A program made the translations under genes and the position numbers. From assembly GCF_026210795.1 (NCBI RefSeq), contig NC_089437.1:2542001-2606000 (forward strand): a stretch of DNA of 64,000 nt. Direction: 5' to 3'. This DNA comes from Rhizophagus irregularis. Taxonomy: Eukaryota; Glomeromycota; Glomeromycetes; Glomerales; Glomeraceae. Numbering within the stretch: position 1 is the first letter of the stretch; each line of letters begins with the position of its first letter. Positions 46,334-57,615 of the stretch are shown here, in pieces. The notes below the pieces were generated by a model, which saw nothing but the letters and a program-made list of their open reading frames with translations, had not been told where the DNA came from and searched no databases.

Positions 46334-48280
46334 ATGGCAGATTCATCTTTAATAGAAATTATAGATGAAAGTGAAAATGAAGCTTTTTCTGATATTTTTA
46401 TTGAAGATGAGTTTATCTTTAATCCTGAAGATGATGAAAGTATAGATGAAGCAGAAGAAACCATAACAGATATAAAGGTGGCTAGCCCTATAATTTCGCC
46501 AATATGGAAGTTCTTCACACGAAAAGAAAAAAATTGAAAAAAATCAAGAGGGAGATGAACAACTTATAAAATATATTCATTGCAATATTGGTGAATGTTT
46601 TCTTTCAGCAAATAATTCTACAACTACTTCGAACGTCACCTAAAAGCAAAACACAATAATGTATATGTAAATCTTCATAATTTTGCCGACGTAGCTTTAG
46701 AACCATGGTCAGCTGAAGAACAAAAGGAAAAACACGCATTTTTGATTAATTGGGTCATCATTGATCAGCAGCCATTTACCCTCGTTGAAAATCTAAGTTT
46801 TCAGAAATTTACGTTAGCAGTTCAGCCTAGATATAAATTACCATCACGACATACTTTAAAAGAAATGATAATTTCAAAATTTAAAAAATCAAGAGAGGAA
46901 GTTTCTAATAATCTTCAACTTTTAACATCTAAAGTTTCACTCACAATGGATATGTGGACTTCCATTAATGCACTAGGTATTTTGGCCGTAACTATTCATT
47001 TTATCAATGATAATTGGCAATTTGAGCATTTTGTTTTAGATGTTTTATATATTCCTTCACACATGATGCACCCACGATTAAAGATGCTGTTTTAGAAATT
47101 ACAAATGAATTTCAAGTTACAAATCAATTAATTGGAATTACCAGCGATAATGAAGCAAAAATGATAGCTGCAACTCGTCAAATTAAAGAAACTCTTGAAT
47201 TGTCAACTTTTCAACATTATCGCTGTGCTGCTCACATCTTAAATTTAGTTGTAAGTGCAGCACTTGAAATACATATTATACCTCAATCTGTCAAAAAGTT
47301 ACGTAATTTTATTAGTACAGTTAGAAATTCTCCCAAACAAATGGATAAGTTAAAAGAATATTTTAGAGTTGAGGATATTGATTTTAAAACTCCACTTTCC
47401 TGACATTGTAACAAGGTGGAATTATACATATTATATGATTGAAAGGGCATTGGAAATTAAGCCACTTTTAGCGCATTTGGTTTCAAATCTCCAAACATTA
47501 ACAAATAATTGGCCAACTGAAGAAAAATGGGAAATTCTTGCTGATTTATTGGAATTATTAGCACCATTTGCGTTAATAACAAAAGTTATATCTGCTTCCA
47601 GTTATCCAACAATTGGGGAAGTTAAATGGCTTTTTTTTGGTATTAAAAATCACTTGGAAAAATCTCGAAATGATGATTATAAGTTGCAAGCCCAAATAAA
47701 TGAAATGAAACGTGTTTTTAATAATTATTTTGGGCAATTTAACAAGTCCTTACATATTCCAGCATTTTTCGATCCTAGATACAAAAAATCATCATATGGA
47801 AATATGTCACGAGAGGAAGTATTTCAGCCAATTCAAGAATTAATGGCTAATTATCAAGAATTAACTACACCTGTTTCTCAAACTACTACTGTACGACGTC
47901 GACTTGCTAGTTTATCATTATTGGAAACACGAAGCTATTTTCAGGACTTATTCATGCCTAATCAAACTCAACAATTAGTTTCAAATGAATTAGATATTTA
48001 CTTTGATTCCCATCCTCCTGGTAATGAAGTAATGCCATTAGACTGGTGGAAAATTCATGCAACTGAATTTCCAGTATTGGCAAAAATGGCTCGGGATTAT
48101 CTAACTATAATGTCTACCTCTGTTCCTTGTGAGCAATTTTTTTCGGTCGCTGGAAAACAGATAACTCGACACGAAATCGGTTGCATCCAGAAACAGCACG
48201 GGCATGTTTGTGTTTAAAGTCATGGTTAGAAGGCAAGGAAAGGTTGAATAATTCAAATAACTAGCTATCTTACTAATGTT
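46334..48280 (+). pseudogene. hAT transposase, disrupted by frameshifts
   Basis: Reading pieces 46334-46537 (acidic N-terminus MADSSLIEIIDESE, then PIWKFFTR), a frame-shifted BED-like region (HCNIGEC ... RHLKAKHNN, about 46550-46660), 46640-47095 (VALEPWSAEEQ, SLTMDMWTS), about 47060-47403 (ITSDNEAKM, YRCAAHILNLVV) and 47369-48170 (VTRWNYTYYMIERALEIK, FDPRYKKS). The hAT dimerisation motif DWWKIHATEFPVLAKMARDY and STSVPCEQFFSVAGK lie near the end. The RNase-H-like Asp positions are in TMDMW and SDN. At least five frame changes separate the pieces (near 46525, 46630, 47070, 47395 and 48165), so it cannot be expressed as one protein. Confidence 0.88.
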
Positions 48281-48479
48281 TAGGTGTAGTTAAATAAAGT
48301 AAAACTTATCAATAAATATTTGTTATTGTTGTTAGTGCTAAATTTTTAATTTTTTTTATTTAATGATACTATAATTGTTTTTACTATTATCCTTTCAAAT
48401 TATTAATGCTATTTAATATTGTTATGAAAAATATAAAATACAACATTGAAATTGCGTCAAGGAGTTTCTAACCCTATCC

Positions 48480-49370
48480 CTCCTTCATAAAAAAAAAATT
48501 GATTCTAAAAAAAAGAAAGAATTAGCAACGGTTAAAGAATCTATAAAAAATAAAAGAATAAAAATCATTTACCGAGACTTTTTTTTTCCAAATGTTAAGT
48601 TTTTCTCTATCTTTTGTTTTATAATCCCATCTCTGGAGTCCCATCCTGGTTCTTAAAAGAAAGTGGCCCTAAAAAAAAGAAAAGAAGAAAGAATTAGTGA
48701 CAAAGAAACTAAAAGAAATTGAGGAATTTAGTCCTATTCCCCCTTCCTAAAAAACCTAAAAAAAAAAAAGAAAAAAATTTCATTTCTAGCCTCATTCGTC
48801 TTTCCTAAAAAAACCAATTCTAAAAAAAAAAAGAAAGGAAGGGTTAGTAACGGCTAAAGAAACCAAGACGTTTCTAGTTCCATTCCTACCCATAAAAAAT
48901 TTATCTGTTATTTCTGAAAAAACTTCATAAAAATGAGTCTTTCACGAATCCATTCACGAAATGTAAATAATTTGATAAATTCCGTGATATAAGGTTATTA
49001 ATTCCGGAAATATGAGCCTTTTACGGAAAAAAGATGGAATATAAAAATGAATCGACTTTTTTTATCTAAAAAAAGTAGTCTAATAATAAAGAAAAAGAAA
49101 AAATTAGTAATGATTAAAGAAAATAAAAAGAAAGAAAACAATCCATTTACCGAGGCATTTAGTCCTATTCCTCCTTTCTAAAAAACAATTCTAAAAAAAG
49201 GAAGGAAGGAAGAGTTAGTCGCGATTAAAAAGTAACTAAGGAAACTACTTATAGGGGCATTTCTAGTCCCGTTCCTACTACCTAAAAAAAAGTGATTAAA
49301 AAAATAAAAAAATAGATCAGATAATTTAGCTGATCTATTAATAATAAACGTTGATCGGTTCAAGATGCGG
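48480..49370 (-). repeat. Right subterminal splice-like array of the hAT element
   Basis: Units of about 110-130 bp that read on the minus strand as pyrimidine tract-TTTTTTAG, a short block, CGGTAAATG-like donor, and CCGTTACTAA / CCGTTGCTAAT before the next tract. The orientation is opposite to the left array, so together they form long, imperfect subterminal inverted repeats. 48930-49050 also contains a piece related to 12890-13060. Confidence 0.6.
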
Positions 49371-49600
49371 TCCTAAAAAGACCGTCAGTCTTGTTGATCC
49401 ATTGGATGATCACGAGGACCGCAAAAGACTGCGGTCCTACGCGGTCCGGTCTTTTTGCATGTAGGACCGGGGAGACCGATGGTCTTTAGGACCGATGACC
49501 ATCTTTAATGGTATGTAATAAGTGCTTCAATTCATAAAGCTTTATGTCCTTTTTTGCATTAAGTTTGGCCAATGTCATTTCATTAGCATTTATTTGAGTT

Positions 49601-50190
49601 GAATTAAGATGGCTTGACGGAAACAGAAACCATTATTAATTGTAAAACTGATATGAATAATATATAGTCCTACTTCAGATTAATTATCGTAAGAATCATG
49701 ATTTTTGAATGATCTTATGAAGGTTTGTTTTTATATAAAATATCTTTCCATCTGAAATAATATTTTAAAATTTAAAAATTTAAAAAATAAATTAATTATA
49801 AATATCTATATCAATATTTTTTCATTGATTATTAATGGATAATACATGTATAATAAGTATAAGTGCCAGGCAGAAAAACGTGTCATTGAAATTTTTTTTT
49901 AAAAAAAGGGAAAAAAAAATTGATAGAAATAACCAGATTTTTTTTTGAGCTTATTTATATTTAAATTTACATTATATTGGCCAAGTCCCTAAAATTTTGG
50001 GGGATATTTTTGCAATCAGTAAGATATCAATTGTCAGCCAATAAATTAAACTATGCCACTTAAATATACTTCTGATGTGTATGTTTACCACTGTATATAT
50101 ATTCGCATCAATATTCTAAAAACTTATTTTACTTTCAACTATTTCTTTACCAAAAGAAGCAATGGTTAAGTATTCCATCTGTTATAAATA
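49601..50190. other. AT-rich spacer
   Basis: The right flank of the DUF7082-type relic passes into AT-rich sequence with A and T runs near 49890-49945. No gene seen. Confidence 0.4.
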
Positions 50191-50660
50191 ATACAAAAGA
50201 CAAACAGCTTTGGATAATTCATATGAAGACTATTAATGAAGCAAATAGCGAAAAATCAACTACCAGATTTTTGATTATATTGATGTATATGACCATTAAA
50301 AACCCAAAAGAATTCACTTTCTGTACATTTAATCCTGATTCTATAAGAATCCATATGTTTAGCATGTTGTTTTAATTTATTTTTTATTTCATAAACTATT
50401 GCTATTTTAATTTCTGCTGTTGCCTCTAGTGGTAACCAATAAACTTCTTTACAATTGTATATTTCATGGTGAAGAGGCTTACAATATTTTTAAGCCAGAT
50501 TTTGTATGTTCTCACACTTTTTTGAATTTTTTTTGTTTTGCTAAAAAAATCTACAATAATCTTGTAATGATTAAGGGCAAAAGATTTTAAGAAATTTTCT
50601 TGTGAATATTTTGAAATAATAATACATGTTATTAATAGACATGTCTCAATTGTATTAAGA
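50190..50660 (-). pseudogene. Coding relic of unknown family
   Basis: On the minus strand, about 78 codons without a stop (roughly 50245-50478) read CKPLHHEIYNCKEVYWLPLE, ATAEIKIAIVYEIKNKLKQH and YRIRIKCTESEFFWVFNGHI. Upstream, in another frame, is DLNTIETCLLITCIIISKYS with QENFLKSFALNHYK. The amino-acid texture is that of real protein, not of random AT-rich DNA, but frames are broken and I cannot name the family. A dead transposon protein is the likeliest explanation. Confidence 0.5.
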
Positions 50661-52024
50661 TCCCTTAAAATAATAATAATGAAATTTAAGAATTTTTAAA
50701 GAGACACATTTAGTAACATATTTAGAATTTTATTTTATTGTCTGCATCATTTGTACTTTTTATTACGATACGGTTAATATATTGTGAATAACTTTCGTGC
50801 CAACAATACGTTTAAATGTTTATAATATCATGTTCATGTAATTTAGTAGTTAATAATTACATTGTCGTTTAAGGTCACACGCGTTAAACATTAATATAAT
50901 TAAAGTACACGAAATTTTCAAAAAATTGACGTATGTTACTATTTTTAACATGTTACTTATTCATATCAATTTTTAAAGAATTTTTAATAACAATAAGAAA
51001 AAAGAAATATTATAGTGAAAGAGGAGATTATAGTTATAAGATGTGATATTACTCTACTACCACGTTTATATAAAAGTAATATTTTATTCCTTGAAAATTA
51101 GAAATTATTAATAATTCAGTCCACATGACTGTACTCAAGAAGATCGTCCATAGTATACCTGATAAATTATTGATTTTTTTTGTATAAATAAAAAAAAAAT
51201 AAAATATATCCATTTAGAGAAAATATATTTTTTATATATATTATTATTATATTATGATATTCATTAAGTAAAATTTAATCGAAGTTACTAAACACGTGAT
51301 AGATAATCAAACCAATCTGTCGATCCGATTCGCTTCAAATAAAAACCTCAAATGCAAATTTTTTTGTTCATTGTCTAGATTATTGGATTTTCTTTTAGTG
51401 CGAACGTCAGATAAGACCGCTTATTTAAGGCGATAAACATTTAATCTCTTTCAACAAACACCGTTTTTTTTATTAATGATTATCAAAAAAAAGAAAAATT
51501 CAATTTTGATTAAAAATTTTTATTATTTATTTATTTTTTTTTTTTTTTAGAAAAAAAATGAAAAAGAATTTTTACAAAGGTTTTATTATCTATTATTTTC
51601 ATAACCTAATAATCAATAAAAAAACCCAATTTTAAATTTTTTAAAATTTTGTTTTAAAATAAAAATAAAAGAGAAAAATAGAGTGGACAGGTTGAACTAA
51701 TTCCAATCAATTGATGAATCATATTAAATAATTTTTGTTCACTCTTATTCTCTTATAATTTATCATTCCCATATATAATTTTTTTTTTTTTAATCCATCA
51801 AATTATCCCCACCAAATTATCCGTCACCAAGATTATTCAATTAATGTTCGTGGATGATGCTGTGTTTAATAAACTTTTTAAAAGGGGGTATGTATTGAAA
51901 AAAAAAAGAAAAATATACGAACCCCAATAATAACGATTAAAATAAAAAAAGAGAAAGAATCAAAAAAAAAAACTTTTTTTTTCCTTAAAAGAAAAAAAAA
52001 TTTTTAATCTATTAAGATGACTAA
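50661..52024. other. Spacer and 3' flank of the bZIP gene
   Basis: No coding sequence seen. AT-rich; T and A runs near 51530-51660 and 51780-51790. The last few hundred bases are the presumed 3' UTR and terminator of the bZIP gene. Confidence 0.45.
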
Positions 52025-52948
52025 TCAAGATTTTGCATTTAATTCTTGTTTAACCGGTTCAATCTCATCATTGGTTTTTGACCTGGTTTCTTTCTTTGCA
52101 TCTTGTTGTGTTGTGTTCAACTTTGTCTTTAACTCCTCAATTTCTTTATGTAGACGTGCATTTTCTTCAAGCTTCATAACATTTAAGCTTAACTTGGTGT
52201 TCAATTCATCAATTTCTTTGTTAAGTCGACTGTTTTCATCTTCTAGACGAGTAACCTTTTCTTCAAGGTCAGCAACATACGCTTTTTTCTTTCGTCGGCA
52301 TTCTTTAGCAGCAACTCGATTACGCAAAAGTCTACGTTGTCGGCGTTCATCATTGGTAAGGTTGCGAGTACTAACGGCACGTTTATTACCAGAATTATCC
52401 TGAGGCTGTGGTGTCGGTGCCTGAGCATTTGCTGCGGCATTGTTCAAAAATTCTTCCATGTTAGAATGAAGCGTGGGGGAAAGATCATTAATTGCGGTTT
52501 GTTGGTTCGGGATTAGGGGTGCAACTGCAATAGGAGAATTCATAGAATTTGCAGCAGCAGTCAATACATCATCAAGCTGTGGATTTGACAAAATTTTTGT
52601 AGACTCTGTGGACTGACCTACTACATTTTGGGCCACAGAAGAAGGTACACTTGATAAAATAGCTGCGGCATTTGCCGCAATGGCAGTAGGATCGGTAGTT
52701 TTTAAATTAGCATTGTCGATTTGTTTTTCTGATGATTTTTTTGATCCTTGAGTAGCTTTACGTTTGGCGTCACCTTGACTAGAAACGTCAACAGGAGCAG
52801 TTCTCTTGAGTGATTTAGAAGTGTCGTCATTTTTATTAAATTTTTGCTCTAATTTATTTTTACTTGCTGTAACTGTTGTCGTAGGTTTGACTTCTTCAAC
52901 AGTAGTAGTCTGACTTTGTTGGTTTGTTGACTGTAATTCCTGTGGCAT
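52025..52948 (-). CDS. bZIP transcription factor, CREB/ATF-like
   Basis: A single uninterrupted frame of 307 aa, unusual in a region where most genes have many introns. The N-terminal two thirds are low-complexity, rich in Gln, Thr, Ser, Ala and Asn with a Lys-rich patch (about 30-75), as in activation or regulatory regions. The basic region is ERRQRRLLRNRVAAKECRRK (about 201-220). Its N-x2-A-A-x-E-C-R pattern is close to the CREB/ATF type, with Lys-Lys-Lys-Ala-Tyr-Val leading into a leucine zipper (about 228-265: LEEKV, LEDENSRL, IDELNTKL, LSLNVMKL). It would bind CRE/ATF-like DNA as a dimer in the nucleus. The upstream region carries GACGACGTC and GACGACATC motifs, so self-regulation is possible but not shown. 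Confidence 0.93.
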   Translation of the reverse strand: MPQELQSTNQQSQTTTVEEVKPTTTVTASKNKLEQKFNKNDDTSKSLKRTAPVDVSSQGDAKRKATQGSKKSSEKQIDNANLKTTDPTAIAANAAAILSSVPSSVAQNVVGQSTESTKILSNPQLDDVLTAAANSMNSPIAVAPLIPNQQTAINDLSPTLHSNMEEFLNNAAANAQAPTPQPQDNSGNKRAVSTRNLTNDERRQRRLLRNRVAAKECRRKKKAYVADLEEKVTRLEDENSRLNKEIDELNTKLSLNVMKLEENARLHKEIEELKTKLNTTQQDAKKETRSKTNDEIEPVKQELNAKS

Positions 52949-53300
52949 CTTTTTAACTTTTTAAATGTTTGTCAGATGAGCTTAAGGTTGATATATAAAA
53001 AGTAAATGTGGCGTTGTTACCACAAAAATTCTCTTGTTAAAAAGGTTGTGTATAAAAAATCCCTTTTGAAAAAGATTAATATTAAATATGATAGAAATCG
53101 CGTGTCGTCGTTTTTTTTATTCAAGGTTGGACGACATCGGTTTTTTTTTTGGACGACGTCGCTCTTTAAAGGTGACGGCAGCAAAAAAAAAGGGAGATGA
53201 CGATGTTTAACTAATTTCCAACGGGTATTATAGTATAAATGTTGCACTCCTGTACTGTAATTTTATGTTGTGTGAGGGAATATTAGGGGTAAAATTCGGT
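52949..53300. promoter_or_regulatory. bZIP gene upstream region with CRE-like motifs
   Basis: Less AT-rich than the surroundings. Contains GTCGTCG, GGACGACATCGG (about 53130) and GGACGACGTCGC (about 53151), two closely spaced imperfect repeats around GACGTC/GACATC. Also GGTGACGGC (53170) and GATGACGATG (53196). These resemble half or full ATF/CREB sites. Confidence 0.45.
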
Positions 53301-54790
53301 TATGGAAAAGGATAACTGCGGGAGGGCTGAGTTGGTGATACAGTCCAATCAATGGCTTTTTTGATCACAGGTTTCGATAATCTTGATGATGAAATAATTT
53401 GAACATGTGATGTAATTCTTTAGCCTGACATCATGATGAATAACGTTCCGTATAAAATTCACAAGATAGTGGTGACTAATTGATTACAAATTTTATATCT
53501 AACGAATAAAAAAAAAAATCGTAACGCCCGGACCTTTTTTTTATTTGTTACTTTATTTTACTGATAGGGCTAGTTTTTGTTTTTTCAAAAAAAAAGCCAT
53601 TATAAAAAAAAAAATGTTTCGACCCTATTTTCTAGTTGATCGAATTAGCTGATTTTCAATGAATTAGGCTTTTGGTATATATAGAAAAAGCAATTTAATT
53701 GGTTTTAAATTTTGTAACATAGCCATATAAGCCATTCTTATGATAATAAGGCTTGTATTTTTGAAAATTTCCGGATCGTAATCATCTGCATCTTTTAGGA
53801 AAATTCTAAAAAAAACAAAAAGGATAGTATCGTAAAATTTTTTTTTGGTGACCTGTAAGAAAAATACTCTCATTTTTTTTAATGTATTTTATTTGTTTAG
53901 GACATAAACCCGATATTTAAAGAATTCGCTCATAATTACAATACTAAAATTAGACATCATTTGCAGACATTTTAATATTAAATTTTAAAAATAAGTGTAC
54001 TTCATCTATTATTTAATAATAACCCTTTAGAATAAAATAAATATCTATTATTTTTTGGCCATATATAGTCAAGATAAATATTTAAAGGCATTTATTTAGG
54101 TATAAAAAATCAAACAACCCATTTAAATCACATACATACTAATTTAAAAATTTAAGGGTAATTAAAAGTATTTTAAAAAAGTTTCAGTGCCTCTATTATA
54201 ATATTATATTTATTAAAATGTAATTTTTTATATTTAAAAATAATGTTATTTTTAACTATATTCATAATTGCTTTACTAAAACTTACAGAATATTACTTAA
54301 AGGTTATATATCTGACAACTTGTAAAATATAAAAAGCAGGCAGATTCTTTACCAAAAGGCAAAGGAATTTTAAAATAATAGGATTGGAAATCAATTTTAT
54401 ATAGTGATTAGAATGAAAAAGTTAAATTACTATATTATTTATATTGTTTATTTAATTTATACTTTAACAAATATAGTTTCATTTAAAAAGGATTAAAAAA
54501 CTTAAATATAAAGTATATAAAAAAAAGGTATCTTTCATACAATTTAAATAAAAGGAAAGAAAAAATGCATTTTTCTATAAAATAAATATATATACAGATA
54601 TACTGGTTTGTTTATTAGAAGATTCCTTTTTTTTTTCTGAAGACTTCTATTTATCTGAATTCTTATACTTAATATTAAAATTCTTGCCTTAGTTCTGCTT
54701 TTAGTTAAGATTCTTCTTTTGTAACTTACTAAATACCTTTAAATTCTTTAAAATAAAATTCCATATTTAAAGCTTTATCTAAACTTGCCT
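53301..54790. other. Intergenic, possible lone exon
   Basis: Mostly AT-rich. At 53664-53812 the minus strand shows an acceptor-like TTTTTTTAG followed by about 49 codons (DADDYDPEIFKNTSLIIIRM...), which might be an exon remnant. No continuation could be found. Confidence 0.35.
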
Positions 54791-54792
54791 AT

Positions 54793-54965
54793 ACAGTTAA
54801 ACCTTGATATAGTGAACCCTTAATATAGTGAATTTTTCAGACAACTATAATAAATTTCCCTTTGCTATAACGAATTAACCAATCAAATCTCTTAAAATCT
54901 TCACTATAGCCTTATAGCGAAGTTGGGATCTGGAACCTAGGGTTCGTTATAACAAGAGTTGATTG
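54793..54965. mobile_element. Tc1/mariner-type MITE (173 bp)
   Basis: Starts CAGTTAAACCTTGATATAGT and ends, read inward, CAATCAACTCTTGTTATAAC. Flanked by TA on both sides (54791-54792 and 54966-54967). Internal repeats of the type ATATAGTGAA / TATAACGAA. No coding capacity. Confidence 0.65.
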
Positions 54966-55299
54966 TATATTATAATACATAATTAATTTTTTATGTTTAC
55001 AGTCTTAAATTATCTTAAATGCTAAAGTACCATTAAGTTGTGATAATATAGATGAGCAGAATTTTTAGCATTATATAGTATACTTTCAATAATAGATTTG
55101 AGTAAATCCATTATAATAGTTTAAAATTTCTTATTACTTCAGAGTTTAAAATACTGAAAACTATTTAATAGGCATTTTTCCTATGGAGCAGTCCAAACTC
55201 CATTATTCCAATTCTATAAAATCTACTTGTTGAAATCGATTGATATAATCATAGTCATATATTTTTTTTTGCATTTTTAATTTTCATTACAATAATTTG

Positions 55300-56160
55300 A
55301 CCTTATTTCCCTAAATTTGTCAGATATTGAGTTGCATTATAGTGAAAAGAAAATAACAATTTTATGAATATTAACCTTTTCTTATGATAAATATCCAGTC
55401 ATAGTTATTGAAATATTTTTTATCAGTGTAAGTTTAAACTTTTTAGTCTTCTACTATTACAGTTTGAATAATGTACTATTCTTCTTAAAGTATTTTTTTG
55501 AGTATTCCGTTTGATAACCAAAAGTATAGGTAATATAAACCAGAAATTATTAGAATTTGAATTCTATTTGATAATATTATTATATGAAATTCACATATTC
55601 TTACCTTTTAAGATAAATGGCTAAACTTATATATCAAGAGGATTTATTTGTATCGCCTATAGATGTATCTTCATTATTTTTATCAGATTCTAAGGTCATT
55701 TTTAGTGAATTTTGCAATGTGATTTCCTTTTCTGTAATAGTAAGTTCATATACTTCTGGTTTCAATTACATATTTTGGGATATTTGCATAGTTTCAGATG
55801 TAGGTTTGAAGTTTATTGAATTTTTTACTTTGGTTGAAATCAATTTTTGTATAGAATTATTGCATTTAAATAACACAGATTGAAAAGTGAAAAATTGAAA
55901 GTCCTTTTCAAATTACTGAATAGTTATATGTTAAAACTTTCTCTTGAATAAAGGAAATTCAATCTTTTATCCAATTGGGATTGTAAATTCGTGTATATGC
56001 ATTTTTGACAACAGCATCCAATTACTTTCATTTAATAGTTTAGTTATTGTACATTTACATTTTTTTTGTTGTAAATTAATTCCACAATATAAACACATTT
56101 GGTACTAAAGCAAGTTCTTTGTTTATACTTAAGTTTAGTATATTGTGTATCAGCCATTAT
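55300..56160 (-). pseudogene. Coding relic of unknown family
   Basis: On the minus strand a start-like MADTQYTKLKYKQRT is followed, after a shift, by a Cys-rich KCVYCGINLQQKKCKC and TITKLLNESNWMLLSK. Further on are SVLFKCNNSIQKLISTKVKN and LTITEKEITLQNSLKMTLES, and WFILPILLVIKRNTQKNTLR near 55500. Stops and frame changes throughout. I cannot identify it; the CxxC...CxC cluster suggests a zinc-binding N-terminus. Confidence 0.45.
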
Positions 56161-57243
56161 TTTATAAGTTTTTTATAAAATAAGAAGTAATAACAAATTT
56201 TTATAATTTGGATATAATTTTAAGAAATTTAAGTTTGATTTTATTTTGGTTTATGATAAAGTTTAATTTTAAGCTAAATTTAATTAATAATCTGATTTTT
56301 TGATTTTCTGATTTTTTTTATACATATATATGATAAAAACTATTAACTACATCTTTTTGCAAACAGCTATAATTTTTTAGTTTTAAATTTTGCTATTTAA
56401 GAATCAGTAATTGGATTTAATAATCTTAATTTATTAAATTCGTCCTGATAAAATAAGTATTTTGATATCTATTTTATGCAATATTGATTGAAATTTCATT
56501 TTATAATTTTGGTATATGAAATCTAAATTATTTTAGTATTACTATTTAGATTCTAATTATTTAATAAAACTAGTGTTTACTTATATAAGTAATATAACTA
56601 ATTGACTATTTAATATTATTTTAATTTACTAATAAATATTATAAAAATAAATTTGAATTTATCTTTATAATTTATAATTTAAAAATGGCTTAAGTAATTT
56701 GAAGTATTTATTTTAATTTAATATTTTTTTTTTAAAAAAAAAAAAATATGGAAATATGGTAGGAGAAATTCTCTCTAAGAAAGGGAGTGCTTCATGCAAT
56801 TACTTTCTCTCCAAGTCTCTGATAGTGCATACATGGTGTTTTTGCAAGATGACAAGTAGTTTAGTACTTAATGAATTAGGGACTTAGGGTTATTTGTAGT
56901 TTACTTAAAATTCGTAGTTTGCTATTTTAATCTTAATAAAGTATTAATTGCACTGCAAGCAAAAACAAAAAAAAACAAATTTTTTTTTGAAGATATAATT
57001 TTATTTTATATATACCTAGACTACTTTACAGTCTTTACTTATTATATTTTTATATTTTTGAAATATACCTATATAGTTAATTATAGATTTATTATTATAT
57101 TTATTATTAAAGTTATTTACTTATATAATTTTTTATAGAATTGTATTTTACTTTTAAAAAATATTAATCTAATTATTGAAAAATAGTAAGTTTCCCCGTA
57201 TACATACCATACTTACATACTATTTATAATCATTAACAATATA
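56161..57243. other. AT-rich spacer
   Basis: No gene or repeat ends that I can support. A run of T and A at 56720-56745 precedes a slightly GC-richer patch (56755-56900) without open frames. Confidence 0.4.
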
Positions 57244-57427
57244 CACAGTGAAATTCGATATAACCCGTTCCAATAGTAAAATTTGTCAAAAATCCGTTAT
57301 ATCAAGAATTCCGATATATCGAGGGTAAATTAATTACACGTTATGATAATCCGTTCCAGACCTAATTCCGATATATCAAGATTTTACTTATGAATATATC
57401 AAGGTTCCGGCATATCGAATTTCACTG
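57244..57427. mobile_element. Tc1/mariner-type MITE (184 bp)
   Basis: Ends CACAGTGAAATTCGATAT and ATATCGAATTTCACTG (inverted, only the outermost bases differ). TA on each side (57242-57243, 57428-57429). Internal CCGATATATC / GATATATCGG repeats make it fold on itself. No coding sequence. Confidence 0.75.
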
Positions 57428-57615
57428 TATATCTACTAAAAATCAACTATCAAATCGAGGAATTTACTGTGAAGGCATTAACAAGATCAACCAGTTACAT
57501 CACTTTTTAGAAAATTATGGAAACGGATTATGATTTGACAAAAAATATGTTATACCGAAACAATCGGAACACTGGAATTTATTTTGGTATGTATAGATAG
57601 ATTTCCGGTATTCAT

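Larger units (their letters stand above)
44800..49507 (+). mobile_element. hAT transposon, 4.7 kb, exact 8-bp duplication
   Basis: Terminal inverted repeats TAAAGATGGTCAACGGTCCT and (from the right) TAAAGATGGTCATCGGTCCT. Exact 8-bp duplication ATGGTATG at 44792-44799 and 49508-49515. The first and last about 150 bp are GC-rich islands packed with GGTCC/GGACC motifs, likely transposase-binding sites. Subterminal arrays of splice-like units lie at 45100-46080 (plus orientation) and 48480-49370 (minus orientation). The broken transposase gene lies between them. Confidence 0.92.
44765..49600 (-). pseudogene. Truncated DUF7082-type C-terminus (relic 2), split by a hAT element
   Basis: Removing 44800-49507 and one copy of the duplication rejoins the minus-strand reading KLNAKKDIKLYE, then H-LLHTI and EKIINKYSKK. 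This again resembles the end of the gene at 40469-41601. The pieces are about 44765-44799 and 49516-49600. The region upstream of both relics is alike, so they are duplicates of each other rather than independent copies of the intact gene. Confidence 0.72.

Noticed and set aside
52017-52403. 128-aa plus-strand open frame
   Set aside because: Antisense shadow of the bZIP coding sequence.
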